This document shows, piece after piece, positions 10,037-18,644 of a stretch of 64,000 nt of DNA. The notes under the pieces are model-generated. The model saw nothing but the letters and a program-made list of their open reading frames with translations. It did no database searches and was not told where the DNA came from. Position numbers and translations under genes: made by a program. The DNA lies in assembly GCF_009720385.1 (NCBI RefSeq), contig NZ_ML769301.1, positions 124,001 through 188,000 of the forward strand, read 5' to 3'. The DNA comes from Catellatospora vulcania (GTDB lineage Bacteria > Actinomycetota > Actinomycetes > Mycobacteriales > Micromonosporaceae). Positions within the stretch are counted from its first letter, which is position 1. Every line of letters begins with the position of its first letter.

Positions 10037-11179
10037 GTGACGATCCCGGACCTGCTGGCCCGGCAGGAACGCGAAGGCGACGTGCTCGCCTGGCGACCCG
10101 AGCTGTTCCGGCTGGGCGGCGACGGCGACCGGCAGCGGTTCGAGGCGCTGCTAGTCTCGGGGCGGGTGCGCGACGTCTGCGACACCTTCGCCGAGCAGGT
10201 GACCGACCTGGTCGCCGCGCTGCACCCGCCGCTGAAAGGTGACCGCGACCAGCTCGCCCGGCTCGCGGCGGAGCACCTGGCCGGCACCGAGCCGTGGCGG
10301 GCCGGCGCCTGGGTGTTCTACCCGTGGTCGGGGCGGCTGGTCCATCTGCTGGACCGCGACGACTTCCGGGCGCTGCGCACCGACCGCAACCGGGGCAAGA
10401 TCAGCCGGGAGCAGCAGCGCAGCCTCGCGGGCCGCCGCATCGGCGTCATCGGGCTGTCGGTCGGCAACAGCGCTGCGCTGACCCTGGCCACCGAGGGGAT
10501 CGCGACCGCGTTCACCCTGGCGGACTTCGACACCCTGGCCCTGTCCAACCTCAACCGGCTGCGCGCCGGGGTGCACGAGCTCGGCGTCAACAAGACCGTC
10601 ATCGCGGCCCGGCAGCTGTTCGAACTCGACCCCTACCTCGACGTGGACGTCTATCCCGACGGGCTGCACGACAACAACATCAAGCGGTTCTTCCTCGGCG
10701 GCAGTGGCCCGATCGACCTGCTGGTCGAGGAGTGCGACGAGCCGCGCATCAAGCTGGCCGCCCGCGAATGGGCGCGAACCTGCCGCATCCCGGTCCTGAT
10801 GGACACCAACGACCGGGGCATGCTCGACATCGAACGCTACGACCTGGAGCCCGACCGGCCGCTGCTGCACGGCGTCCTCGGCCCGATCGGGTCGGCGGAC
10901 CTGGCCGACCTCAGCCGGGCCGAGGTGGTCGACAGCGTGCTCAAGATGATCGGCGAGATCAGCCCCAAGCTGGCCGCGTCGATCCCGCGCATCGGCGTCG
11001 AGCTGAGCAGCTGGCCGCAGCTGGCCTCCGGGGTCAGCCTCGGCGGGGCTCTGGTCGCCGACGTCGCCCGCCGGGTGCTGCTGGGCGAGCTGCGCGAGTC
11101 GGGCCGCTTCTACGTCGACCTGGATCTGCTGATCCGCGACGGCGCCGGTGCCGACCCGGTGCGGGTCGACGGCCTATGA
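10037..11179 (+). CDS. ThiF/E1-type adenylyltransferase, Rv1355c-like N-terminal half
   Basis: 380 residues from a GTG with AGAAGGAG upstream. The helical N-terminus resembles the start of mycobacterial Rv1355c (MoeY) proteins and contains FYPWSGRLVHLLDRDDF. The E1 Rossmann domain follows: nucleotide loop RIGVIGLSVGNSAALTLA (about 134-151) and DFDTLALSNLNRLR (about 163-176), the Asp and Arg pair that activates C-terminal carboxylates. It lacks the CxxC zinc pairs of MoeB and the nitroreductase domain fused in Rv1355c, so it is a shorter relative. It should adenylylate a carboxylate; the partner is unknown. It is co-transcribed with the GNAT gene. Confidence 0.82.
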   Translation: MTIPDLLARQEREGDVLAWRPELFRLGGDGDRQRFEALLVSGRVRDVCDTFAEQVTDLVAALHPPLKGDRDQLARLAAEHLAGTEPWRAGAWVFYPWSGRLVHLLDRDDFRALRTDRNRGKISREQQRSLAGRRIGVIGLSVGNSAALTLATEGIATAFTLADFDTLALSNLNRLRAGVHELGVNKTVIAARQLFELDPYLDVDVYPDGLHDNNIKRFFLGGSGPIDLLVEECDEPRIKLAAREWARTCRIPVLMDTNDRGMLDIERYDLEPDRPLLHGVLGPIGSADLADLSRAEVVDSVLKMIGEISPKLAASIPRIGVELSSWPQLASGVSLGGALVADVARRVLLGELRESGRFYVDLDLLIRDGAGADPVRVDGL

Positions 11180-11206
11180 CCGCGCAGCGCCCCACCGACC
11201 GGACGG

Positions 11207-11890
11207 TCAGCTCACCAGGGGTACGTCGATGCTCGTCCGCGGCGATGCCTGCGGTCGCGAACGGTAGGCGAGGCCGCCGGCGGCGAGCCCGCCCAGCAGC
11301 GCCGGGCCGTGCAGGTCCGCGATCACCGTCAGGCCCGCACCCACCATCAGGGCCACCAGGCCGTACGTCCAGCGGGGCAACAGGTTGCGCCGGCTGAGGA
11401 GCATCCCGGCCAGCGCCGCGGCTGCCACGAAAGTCCACAGGCTGGGCACGGCCGCCGCGGCGACGAGAAGCGCGTACAGGGTGCCGACCGCGGCGGGCAG
11501 CGGGTCGCGGCCGTGCCACGCGGCGACCGCGGTGCCGCCGGCCAGGCCGCAGAGCCCGAGCGAGCTGCCTGCGCCGATGGTGTCGAACAGCATGCCGCCG
11601 ACCTGGCCGAGGGCGACGCCGCCGAGGAAGAACAGCAGCCACCGGCCCGGGCCGACGGCCCGCTCCGCCAGCCACCCGAGCACCAGTAGGAAGCCGAGGT
11701 TGCTGACGGTGCCGGGGATCCCGCTGTCCTGCACGAGCGAGGACGTGACCAGCCGCCAGAGCTGGCCGTCGGCGATGAGGGCCGGGTCGCGCCGCAGGCT
11801 CGTCAACAGCGCCGGGTAGGCGAACTGCAGCAGGCTCGGCACCGCGGTCAGCAGCAGGACGACGGCGGTGACGCGGGGGAATGGCCGCAT
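11207..11890 (-). CDS. Rhomboid-like membrane protein
   Basis: 227 residues with about six hydrophobic segments. Family markers are GQLWRLVTSSLVQDSG before the second segment (rhomboids have GQ.WR..T), NLGFLLVLG, a Ser-containing GAGSSLGLCGL segment at the place of the GxSG nucleophile, and a late DLHGPALLGGLAAG segment holding the His. The expected GASG is changed to GSSL, so whether it is an active protease is uncertain. It converges with the ThiF gene, leaving 27 nt between them. Confidence 0.8.
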   Translation of the reverse strand: MRPFPRVTAVVLLLTAVPSLLQFAYPALLTSLRRDPALIADGQLWRLVTSSLVQDSGIPGTVSNLGFLLVLGWLAERAVGPGRWLLFFLGGVALGQVGGMLFDTIGAGSSLGLCGLAGGTAVAAWHGRDPLPAAVGTLYALLVAAAAVPSLWTFVAAAALAGMLLSRRNLLPRWTYGLVALMVGAGLTVIADLHGPALLGGLAAGGLAYRSRPQASPRTSIDVPLVS

Positions 11891-12076
11891 GCCGGCATCC
11901 TATGGCCGCGGCTGCTCGCGCACGAGGGTGCGCACCGCCGGCCGAGGCGGCGCGACTGGCCGCCGCTGTGGCGGGCGTCGACGGGTTCGAAGGCGCGTGG
12001 CCGGACGGAGCCGGGCCACCGGCGGCGGGCTGAACCGCCCGGCCGCTGACGGAAAGGGGACCACGGAGCCGAAATA

Positions 12077-12090
12077 CGGTGCTAGCACCG
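12077..12090. promoter_or_regulatory. 14-bp perfect palindrome upstream of the lipoprotein gene
   Basis: CGGTGCTAGCACCG reads the same on both strands and lies about 80 nt before the lipoprotein start, within a 278-bp gap. This is the size and symmetry of a dimeric repressor site. No cognate regulator is adjacent. Confidence 0.4.
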
Positions 12091-12168
12091 ATTCGGGGCC
12101 CGGCAGGCGGACCTAGTGTCGATCACCTGGGCGGAAGAACTCCGCCAGCAGTGCACGGGAGATGCGAC

Positions 12169-12756
12169 ATGCGTGGATATACCAGGGCGATGCTGTTGGC
12201 GGCGGCCACCGGAGCGACGCTGCTTTCCGTGACCGCTTGCGGCGACGAGGCCCCGGCGCCGAGCGGCGACAAGCCGCCCGCCGCCACCACCGGCGGCGGC
12301 GACAGCGGCGCGAAGAAGCCGCCGCTGACCGTGACCTTCGACGTGACCGGGGCGGCGACGCTCAAGGGTGTGGTGGACACGGAGTTCCCGAACCTCGGCG
12401 GAGCGACCTTCCCGAAGACCTGCGCGGAGTACGTCAAGGGCAAGGACGACCGCTTCGTGCTTCCGAAGATCTTTCTCGTGAAGCTGGACCAGGGCGTCAC
12501 ACCGACCGTCAACGTGACCCTGACCGGCTACACCGGGCCGGCCACCTACGACGCCGCGGCGATCGAGCGCAAGACGAGCAGCGGCGTCGAGATCAACACA
12601 CTGCTGGCGGCTCCGGGCGGGGTGTTCCGGCTGAACGGTGCGAGCACCTCCAGCGTCAAGGTCGACACGGCCGGCGGCAGCTGGACCTTCACCGGCCTCG
12701 CCGACAGCAAGGGCGGCAAGCTGGCCGGCTCGGTCGTCTGGAAGTGCAACCGCTGA
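12169..12756 (+). CDS. Predicted lipoprotein
   Basis: 195 residues from the ATG at 12169 (GGGAG 7-8 nt upstream). The signal ends in SVTAC with lipobox Cys about residue 24. A Pro/Ala/Gly spacer follows, then a beta-rich domain (VTFDVTGAATLKGVVDTEFP; FRLNGASTSSVKVD; GGSWTFTGLADSKGGKLAG) that resembles extracytoplasmic beta-sandwiches conserved in actinobacteria. It has a Cys pair in the mature part (KTCAEY near residue 85 and a final WKCNR), perhaps a disulfide. It appears monocistronic. No biochemical function can be assigned. Confidence 0.8.
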   Translation: MRGYTRAMLLAAATGATLLSVTACGDEAPAPSGDKPPAATTGGGDSGAKKPPLTVTFDVTGAATLKGVVDTEFPNLGGATFPKTCAEYVKGKDDRFVLPKIFLVKLDQGVTPTVNVTLTGYTGPATYDAAAIERKTSSGVEINTLLAAPGGVFRLNGASTSSVKVDTAGGSWTFTGLADSKGGKLAGSVVWKCNR

Positions 12757-12768
12757 GGGGTCCCTGGC

Positions 12769-12798
12769 CTGGGCCGGCAGGGCGGGTTGCAGGCCCAG
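12769..12798 (+). terminator. Weak hairpin after the lipoprotein gene
   Basis: CTGGGCC at 12769-12775 pairs with GGCCCAG at 12792-12798 across a 16-nt GC-rich loop, 13 nt after the stop. The stem is short and there is no U-run, so support is modest. Confidence 0.3.
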
Positions 12799-12937
12799 CG
12801 GGGTGTGCGGGCGTGCGGCGGCCGCGGGGAGTGCGGGCCGAAGCGGCCGCCGGCCGGCGAGGAACAATGTCGGCCGGCCGGGCGCCGGCGCGCGGGCGCC
12901 CGTGCGCCTTGCTCGGCCCGGGCCGGTGATCGATCGA

Positions 12938-12956
12938 CAGGTTTATCACGAACCTG
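12938..12956. promoter_or_regulatory. Inverted repeat upstream of rbpA
   Basis: CAGGTT and AACCTG flank a 7-nt spacer about 145 nt before the rbpA start, the only clear symmetry in the 345-bp gap between the lipoprotein gene and rbpA. It could be an operator. The rest of the gap is very GC-rich and I see nothing coding in it. Confidence 0.35.
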
Positions 12957-13101
12957 CCTATCGCGAGCGGGCGGCGAGTGGTTGGCTAGGGGGTGAGGCC
13001 TCCCGGAGACGCCGTGGACGTCGAGCGGATGTGAGGGACCCACCCGCCGGTTGTGTGCGGCGGCAGTTTCTGGCCGGGTGCTGACGACGTGAGGAGCTGA
13101 T

Positions 13102-13440
13102 GTGGGCGAGCGCGTATTGCGGGGCAGCCGTCTGGGGGCGGTCAGCTACGAGGTGGATCGCAATATCGAGCTGGCGCCCCGGCGGGTCAGTACGTTCGCG
13201 TGTCCGCACGGGCACACGTTCGACGTGATGTTCGCGCTGGACGTGGAGGTCCCCTGGACCTGGGAGTGCAGGTTCGACGGCAGCGTCGCCCGGCTGCGGG
13301 ACGGCACCGAGCCGGAGCAGAAGAAGGTCAAGGCGCCGCGTACGCACTGGGACATGCTGCTGGAGCGCCGGACCATCGCCGAACTCGACGAACTCCTCGA
13401 CGAGCGCCTCGCCGCGGTACGCGCCAAGCGCGGCCGCTGA
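13102..13440 (+). CDS. rbpA: RNA polymerase-binding protein RbpA
   Basis: 112 residues from a GTG with GAGGAG upstream. It shows the full RbpA layout: the N-terminal GERVLRGSRLGAVSYE tail that enters the RNAP active-site region, the core domain with CPHGHTFDV and WECRF in place of the zinc-ribbon region, the basic linker DGTEPEQKKVKAPRTHWDM and the sigma-interacting helices beginning LLERRTIAELDELLDERL. It stabilises sigma A/HrdB holoenzyme and the open complex. The core keeps only two of the Cys found in zinc-binding homologues, so metal binding is doubtful and this copy may be a divergent paralogue. Confidence 0.95.
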   Translation: MGERVLRGSRLGAVSYEVDRNIELAPRRVSTFACPHGHTFDVMFALDVEVPWTWECRFDGSVARLRDGTEPEQKKVKAPRTHWDMLLERRTIAELDELLDERLAAVRAKRGR

Positions 13441-13608
13441 TCGTCGGGCCGGGCCCCGGTGCGCCGCTGAGGCGGGAAGAGCGCGTCCAGCGGTAGACCT
13501 CGGGATCATCCATGCCTTGAATCGGCATTTCGCCCCGTTCTGCAGCCCTGTCATCGGGTCGACCCGCCCGGTGACCAGCTTCTTGCGTACCGCTGATACC
13601 TAGAACTA

Positions 13609-13632
13609 CTATGCATCACGCTTCTATGTATC
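13609..13632. repeat. Direct repeat (CTATG[C/T]ATC) before the ABC exporter operon
   Basis: CTATGCATC (13609-13617) and CTATGTATC (13624-13632) recur with a 15-bp period, 22-45 nt before the ATPase start. They lie in an AT-richer patch where the promoter is expected. Tandem 9-mers on one DNA face are typical of regulator binding; the regulator is unknown. Confidence 0.35.
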
Positions 13633-13653
13633 GGATGGAAGGGGAGCTGGCCG

Positions 13654-14559
13654 ATGGCCGACGACGGTATCGCTGTCAGCGGGCTGACCAAGCTGTACAA
13701 GAACGTGCGCGCGGTCGACGACCTGTCGTTCACCGTGAGCCCGGGCCGGGTCACCGGCTTCCTGGGGCCGAACGGCGCGGGGAAGACGACCACGCTGCGC
13801 ATGGTGCTGAACCTGGTCCGTCCCACGGCGGGAACCACGACCATCGGCGGACGGCGCTACGCCGACCTCACCGATCCCATCCGCAAGGTCGGCGCGCTCC
13901 TGGAGGCGTCGGGCGCGCACCGCGGCCGCACCGGCCGCAACCACCTGCGCGTGCTGTGCGACGCGGCCGGGATCCCCGTCAGCCGGGCCGACGACGTGCT
14001 GGCCACGGTGGGGCTGACGCCGGCCGCGGACCGCAAGTTCAAGGGGTACTCGCTGGGCATGCGCCAGCGCCTGGGCATCGCCGCGGCGCTGCTGGGCGAC
14101 CCCGACGTGCTCATCCTGGACGAGCCCGCCAACGGCCTGGACCCCGAGGGCATCCGGTGGATGCGGGACCTGCTCAAGTCGCTCGCCGATGAGGGCCGTA
14201 CGGTCCTCGTGTCGAGCCACCTGCTGTCCGAGATGGAGTTGCTGGCCGACGACGTCGTGATCATCGCAGCGGGCAAGCTGGTCCAGCAGGGGACGGTGGC
14301 CGAGGTCATCGACTCGGCCGGGGGCGCGCAGATGCTCGTGCGCACGCCCCGTCCGGAGGCGCTCGTCGCCGAGCTGGGCGCCGGGATCACGGCCACGCCC
14401 GTCGAGGGCGGAGCGCTGCGGATCGTGGGCGCGGACGGGCCGACGATCGGGGCGGCGGCGCTGCGGGTGGGCGCCGAGATCCATGAGCTGACCGTCGAGC
14501 GTCGCGATCTCGAGAACGTGTTCCTCCAGCTGACGGCCGGAAAGGCAGACATCCGATGA
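13654..14559 (+). CDS. ABC exporter ATP-binding protein
   Basis: 301 residues. Walker A GPNGAGKT (about residues 41-48), signature YSLGMRQR, Walker B VLILDEPANGLDPEG and switch His in VLVSSHLLSEM are all intact. The DRM-family C-terminal extension (VERRDLENVFLQLT) is typical of ABC-2 type exporters. The ATG has a GGAAGGGGAG site. It overlaps the permease by 4 nt (ATGA), so the pair is translationally coupled. Substrates of such pairs are often lipids, peptides or drugs; nothing here narrows that. Confidence 0.95.
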   Translation: MADDGIAVSGLTKLYKNVRAVDDLSFTVSPGRVTGFLGPNGAGKTTTLRMVLNLVRPTAGTTTIGGRRYADLTDPIRKVGALLEASGAHRGRTGRNHLRVLCDAAGIPVSRADDVLATVGLTPAADRKFKGYSLGMRQRLGIAAALLGDPDVLILDEPANGLDPEGIRWMRDLLKSLADEGRTVLVSSHLLSEMELLADDVVIIAAGKLVQQGTVAEVIDSAGGAQMLVRTPRPEALVAELGAGITATPVEGGALRIVGADGPTIGAAALRVGAEIHELTVERRDLENVFLQLTAGKADIR

Positions 14560-15509
14560 GCGCGACCCTGCAGGCGCCCCCGGCCACGACGCGCCCGGTG
14601 ATCGCCCACGTCGGCATCCCGGGGCTCCGGCTCGTCCGCAGCGAGATCCGGAAGATAACCACCACCAACGCGTGGTGGCTGTTCGGCATCGCGGCGCTGG
14701 TCTTCACCGGACTCGCGCTGTTCATCAACATGTCCGAGGCGGCCCAGCACCTCGACCGGGCGAGGGACACCACCGCGGTGTTCCGGCCGGGCCGCGGCCT
14801 GGGTGCGGCAGAGATCGCCGCCGCCAGGGCGGAATTCGCGCAGCTGCATGATCTGCATCTGCAGTCGGTCAACGCGGCCGGCAACATCTTCACCAGTGGC
14901 CAGTTCTTCGGCCTGCTGCTGGTGATGCTCCTGGGCACGCTGGTCATCACGAACGAATTCCAGTACCAGACGGCCACGGCCACGTTCCTGACCACACCGC
15001 AGCGGACCAGGGTGGTGTTCGGCAAGCTTGTCGCCGTACTCGGACTGGGGTTCGTGTTCTGGCTCGTGTCGCGGGCCGTATCGTTCGCGGCCGGGCTGAT
15101 CTTCTTCGACAACCTCGGCCTGACGAACTCCCTGGGCGAGTGGCCAGTCCAGCGGGCGATCATCTTCAACCTCGTCGCATACCTGCTGTGGGCGCTGCTC
15201 GGCTTCGGGCTCGGCACGCTGATGAACAGCCAGATCGGCGCCGTCGTCACCTCGATGATCATCTACCTCGGCGGGTTCGTGGGCGGGATCGGCGTGTTCA
15301 ACCTCATCCGGAACTTCCTGATCCACGGCGACTGGGTGCTGACGTCCGCCGTCGTCATGCCGTCCATCGCGTCGCAGGTCATGGTCTCGCCCGAGAAGAT
15401 GTACCCGCAGGCCGCCCCGTGGTGGGTCGGCGTGCTGGTGCTGACCGGCTGGTCGCTCGTCGCCGGCGCCATCGGCATCGTCATCAACCGCCGCCGCGAC
15501 ATCGCGTGA
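14556..15509 (+). CDS. ABC-2 type permease
   Basis: 317 residues with six or seven hydrophobic segments. The N-terminus (RLVRSEIRKITTTNAWWLF) and a large extracytoplasmic loop between segments 1 and 2 match ABC-2 permeases paired with the preceding ATPase. The segment QFFGLLLVMLLGTLVITNEF and the later QTATATFLTTPQRTRVV are family-typical. Its last 26 nt overlap the 3' end of the convergent AfsR-like gene. Confidence 0.92.
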   Translation: MSATLQAPPATTRPVIAHVGIPGLRLVRSEIRKITTTNAWWLFGIAALVFTGLALFINMSEAAQHLDRARDTTAVFRPGRGLGAAEIAAARAEFAQLHDLHLQSVNAAGNIFTSGQFFGLLLVMLLGTLVITNEFQYQTATATFLTTPQRTRVVFGKLVAVLGLGFVFWLVSRAVSFAAGLIFFDNLGLTNSLGEWPVQRAIIFNLVAYLLWALLGFGLGTLMNSQIGAVVTSMIIYLGGFVGGIGVFNLIRNFLIHGDWVLTSAVVMPSIASQVMVSPEKMYPQAAPWWVGVLVLTGWSLVAGAIGIVINRRRDIA

Positions 15510-18477
15510 CATCGGGCCCGTCGGCGGCGAGGTCGCTCAGCCGCCGGCGTGCCTTGTCCGCGTCCGGGAGACCCAGTTCCTCCAGGATCGCCAGCGCGGT
15601 CCGCCATGCCGCCACGGCCTCACCCGGTGATCCGGCGGCATGGTGGCAGTCGCCGGCGTGCAGGAGCACGTCGGCGGCGCCGGGGCGGTCCCCGATCTCC
15701 TCGAACAGCCGGTACGCGTCGGCCAGACTCGCCGAAGCCCGGGTGTGCTCGCCCAGCCGCAGTTGGATGACGCCCAGGCTGTCGAGGGCGGCCGCCTCAC
15801 CCCGACGGTCGCCGAGCTGCCGCAGCAGCGCCAGGGCCTGCTGCCCGTAGCGGACACCCTGCTCCAACCGTCCCATGTCGGCGAGCTGGACACAGATCAT
15901 GTTCAGCGCGTTGGCCAGGCCGGTCTGGTGGCCGGCGCGCTCGTAGTATGCCGCGCCGCGCTCGGCGTGCTCCATCGCCTGCTCGGGGTGGCCGCTCTGC
16001 TCGTCGACCTGAGCCAGGTCCAGTTCCAGATGGCCGAGCACACCGAGTTCGCCGAGCTCGGTGAACAGCTCGACCGCGCGGTACAGGGCCACCCTTGCGG
16101 CGTCGCCGTGCCCGAGCCAGGTCAGCGCCCGCCCGTACCCGCGCTGGCTGTGCGCGAGCCCGACCGGGTCGCCCGACCGCCGCGCCGCGCGCAGCGACTT
16201 GTCCTGCACGTCGGCCCAGTCCTGCCAGCGCCCGGTACGGTCCTGGTAGGTGGTCAGCGCCCAGCCCAGCTGCCACAGGTGCGGGTCGTCGGCGACGTCG
16301 ACCATCGCCAGCAGCACCGGATACTCGACGTCGAACCAGGCCAGCGCCTCCCGGTGCCCGGACAGCGGTTCCCCGGCCGTGCCGGCGGTGAGCTTGATCG
16401 GGTCCCGGCGGGGCGCGAGCAGCAGCGCGGCGTTCGCCGCGGTGTGCAGGTAGTGGCCGGACAGTCGACTGGCCGCCGCGGCGCACCCGCCGTCGCCGTC
16501 CTCGGCCCGGACCAGTTCGTGCGCGTACTCCCGCAGCAGGTCGTGGAGCCGGAACCGGCCGGGCGCCGGCTCCTCCAGCAGGTGCGCGCCGGCCAGGTCA
16601 CGCAGCTGCCGGCGGGCCGACGCCTGGGGTGCCGCGGCGAGCGCCGCCGCGGCGGCGACGGAGATCTCCGGACCGGGGTGCAGTGCCAGCCGCCGGAACA
16701 TCCGGGCGCTGTCCGGGCCGAGGTCGCGGTAGGAGTGTGCGAACACCGAGCGGACGTCGGCGGCCGGGTCACCGACCTCCAGCGCGGACAGGGCGCCCTG
16801 CGCCCCGTGCAGTTCGGCGGCCAGCGCGGCCAGCGCGAACCCGGGGTGCGCCGCGGCGCGGGCGGCGACGACGGCGAGCGCGAGCGGCAGCCGACCGCAA
16901 CGTTCGACGATCTCCGCCGCCGCGTGTTCCGCAGCGGTCACCCGGTCTGCGCCCAGCCGGGCCGTCAGGAACGAGCGGGCCTCGGCGGCGTCGAACACCG
17001 CGAGGTCGAGCGGGTGCGCGCCTTCGGTCGCGACCAGCCCGGTGAGCCGGTCGCGGCTGGTCACCAGCACGGTGCAGCCCGGCGCGCCGGGCAGGACGGG
17101 CCGCACCTGTTCGGCGTCGCGGGCGTTGTCGAGCACGATGAGCATCCGCCGGCCGGCCAGCAGGCTGCGATACCGGGCGACCTGGGCGTGCGGGGTCGCC
17201 GGCAGCTGCCCACCGGGCTGCAGCGCCTCCAGGAAGAGCCGCACCACCTCCCCGGCAGTCGCGGCGGGCCGGCCGGGATCGAAGCCGCGCAGGTCGACGT
17301 AGAGCTGCCCGTCGGGAAACGACGACTGCACGGCGTGGGCCCAGTGCACGGCCAGCGTCGACTTGCCGACGCCCGCCATGCCCGAGACCGCGCAGATCAG
17401 CGGCGTGGCGCCGGTCCAGCCGGCGAGCAGCCGGTCCAGCGCGGCGAGGTCGGCGGCGCGGCCGGTGAACCCGTGCCGTGCCGGTGGCAGCTGCCGCGGG
17501 ACCTGCGGTCGCGGCGCGGCGGTTTCGCTCAGCACGGTGCGGTACACCCGCTCCAGCTCGGGTGTCGGATCGACGCCGAGCTCGTCGCGCAGCCTGCGCC
17601 GCAGCGTGTGGAACGCGGCCAGCGCGGCGGCGCGCCGGCCGGTGCCGGCCAGCGCCGTGATCAGGCGGCGCCAGACGGCTTCGTCGAACGGGTCGGCCCC
17701 GGCGAGCGGGTGCAGGGCCGCCAGCGCGTCGTCGTGCGGTGCGCCGGCGTCGACGTACTCGATGACGCAGGTGCGCCGGTCGCGTGCGAGCGCGATGAGC
17801 GCCGGATGGCTGTGCAGCGCGGGCAGGTCGGCCAGGGGCTCGCCGCGCCACATCGCGACGGCCGCCCGGTAGTGAGCCAGCGCGCCTTCCGGCCGGCCGT
17901 CGGCGGCCAGCTCGCGTGCGCGGCTCAGCGCCCGGCGGAAGTCCAGCAGGTCGAGCTGGTCGGCGGTCGCGTCCAGCCGGTATCCGCCGGCGGCCGCGAC
18001 GATCCGGGCCGAGGACGGCCGCAGCCGGGCCCGCAGCCGGGACACGTGCGTCGCCAGCAGCTGGGCCCCGTTGGGGGTGCCCCACAGCAGCTCGACGAGC
18101 TCATCGGCGGGGACCGGCAGGTTGGGTGACAGCGCGAGCAGGCCCAGCAGCTCGCGCCGCTTGGGTGAGCCCAGGTCGACCGCGGACGGCCGGTTCGTGA
18201 TCAGCAGCGGTCCCAGGACGTGTATCCGGAGGCCGGTGACGTCGGCGCCGTCGCGGGCCAGCCCGAGCAGGGTGGCCGTCTGCGCCGCGGTCAGGTCCAG
18301 CGCCGCGGCCAGCCTGCGCAGCGTGTCCGGCCGGGGACGGTGCACCCGGCCCTGTTCGAGATCACGCAGCCCGGCCAGGCCCGTGCCGGCGAGTGCGGCC
18401 AGTTCCGACTGGCTGAGCCCGGCACTGCGGCGGCGCTCGCGGATGTACCGGCCCACCGGGGACGGCCCGTCCTGCAC
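15484..18477 (-). CDS. AfsR/SARP-like regulator with XRE-type HTH, BTAD, NB-ARC and TPR regions
   Basis: 997 residues from a GTG with GGGGAGGA upstream. Order: XRE-type HTH (about 8-68; SQSELAALAGTGLAGLRDLEQG), OmpR-like winged helix (about 83-168, GLRIHVLGPLLI), BTAD (about 175-315; VYRTVLSE ends it), NB-ARC ATPase (about 340-600) with P-loop GMAGVGKS at 366-373 and a later LPLALAVVAARAA, then TPRs (about 690-980; QRGYGRALTWLGHGDAAR, YGQQALALLRQLGDRRGEAA). It is a cytoplasmic STAND-type transcription regulator; the leading XRE domain is an extra beyond classical AfsR. It is divergent from the metzincin operon 167 nt away, which is its most likely target. Confidence 0.93.
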   Translation of the reverse strand: MQDGPSPVGRYIRERRRSAGLSQSELAALAGTGLAGLRDLEQGRVHRPRPDTLRRLAAALDLTAAQTATLLGLARDGADVTGLRIHVLGPLLITNRPSAVDLGSPKRRELLGLLALSPNLPVPADELVELLWGTPNGAQLLATHVSRLRARLRPSSARIVAAAGGYRLDATADQLDLLDFRRALSRARELAADGRPEGALAHYRAAVAMWRGEPLADLPALHSHPALIALARDRRTCVIEYVDAGAPHDDALAALHPLAGADPFDEAVWRRLITALAGTGRRAAALAAFHTLRRRLRDELGVDPTPELERVYRTVLSETAAPRPQVPRQLPPARHGFTGRAADLAALDRLLAGWTGATPLICAVSGMAGVGKSTLAVHWAHAVQSSFPDGQLYVDLRGFDPGRPAATAGEVVRLFLEALQPGGQLPATPHAQVARYRSLLAGRRMLIVLDNARDAEQVRPVLPGAPGCTVLVTSRDRLTGLVATEGAHPLDLAVFDAAEARSFLTARLGADRVTAAEHAAAEIVERCGRLPLALAVVAARAAAHPGFALAALAAELHGAQGALSALEVGDPAADVRSVFAHSYRDLGPDSARMFRRLALHPGPEISVAAAAALAAAPQASARRQLRDLAGAHLLEEPAPGRFRLHDLLREYAHELVRAEDGDGGCAAAASRLSGHYLHTAANAALLLAPRRDPIKLTAGTAGEPLSGHREALAWFDVEYPVLLAMVDVADDPHLWQLGWALTTYQDRTGRWQDWADVQDKSLRAARRSGDPVGLAHSQRGYGRALTWLGHGDAARVALYRAVELFTELGELGVLGHLELDLAQVDEQSGHPEQAMEHAERGAAYYERAGHQTGLANALNMICVQLADMGRLEQGVRYGQQALALLRQLGDRRGEAAALDSLGVIQLRLGEHTRASASLADAYRLFEEIGDRPGAADVLLHAGDCHHAAGSPGEAVAAWRTALAILEELGLPDADKARRRLSDLAADGPDVTRCRGGG

Positions 18478-18644
18478 TCGTCCTCCCCGTCATGCCCGTA
18501 CCGAACCCGTACCGGCCGGCCCGCACCGGCCGTCCCATTAGGGCGATGTGCCATCGGCCGTCCGTCGGCAGCGTGCCGACTATATGACAGCGCCGCCGAG
18601 CAGTCTTTCGTGATCACCCCGTGCGGGGCAAGAAAGGATTCCAC

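Noticed and set aside
11891..12076. Short open frames in the gap before the lipoprotein gene
   Set aside because: Low-complexity Arg-rich translation without an RBS; only the palindrome at 12077 is notable.
15640..18129. 829-codon plus-strand open frame
   Set aside because: Antisense shadow of the AfsR-like gene; composition is low-complexity and there is no RBS or motif.
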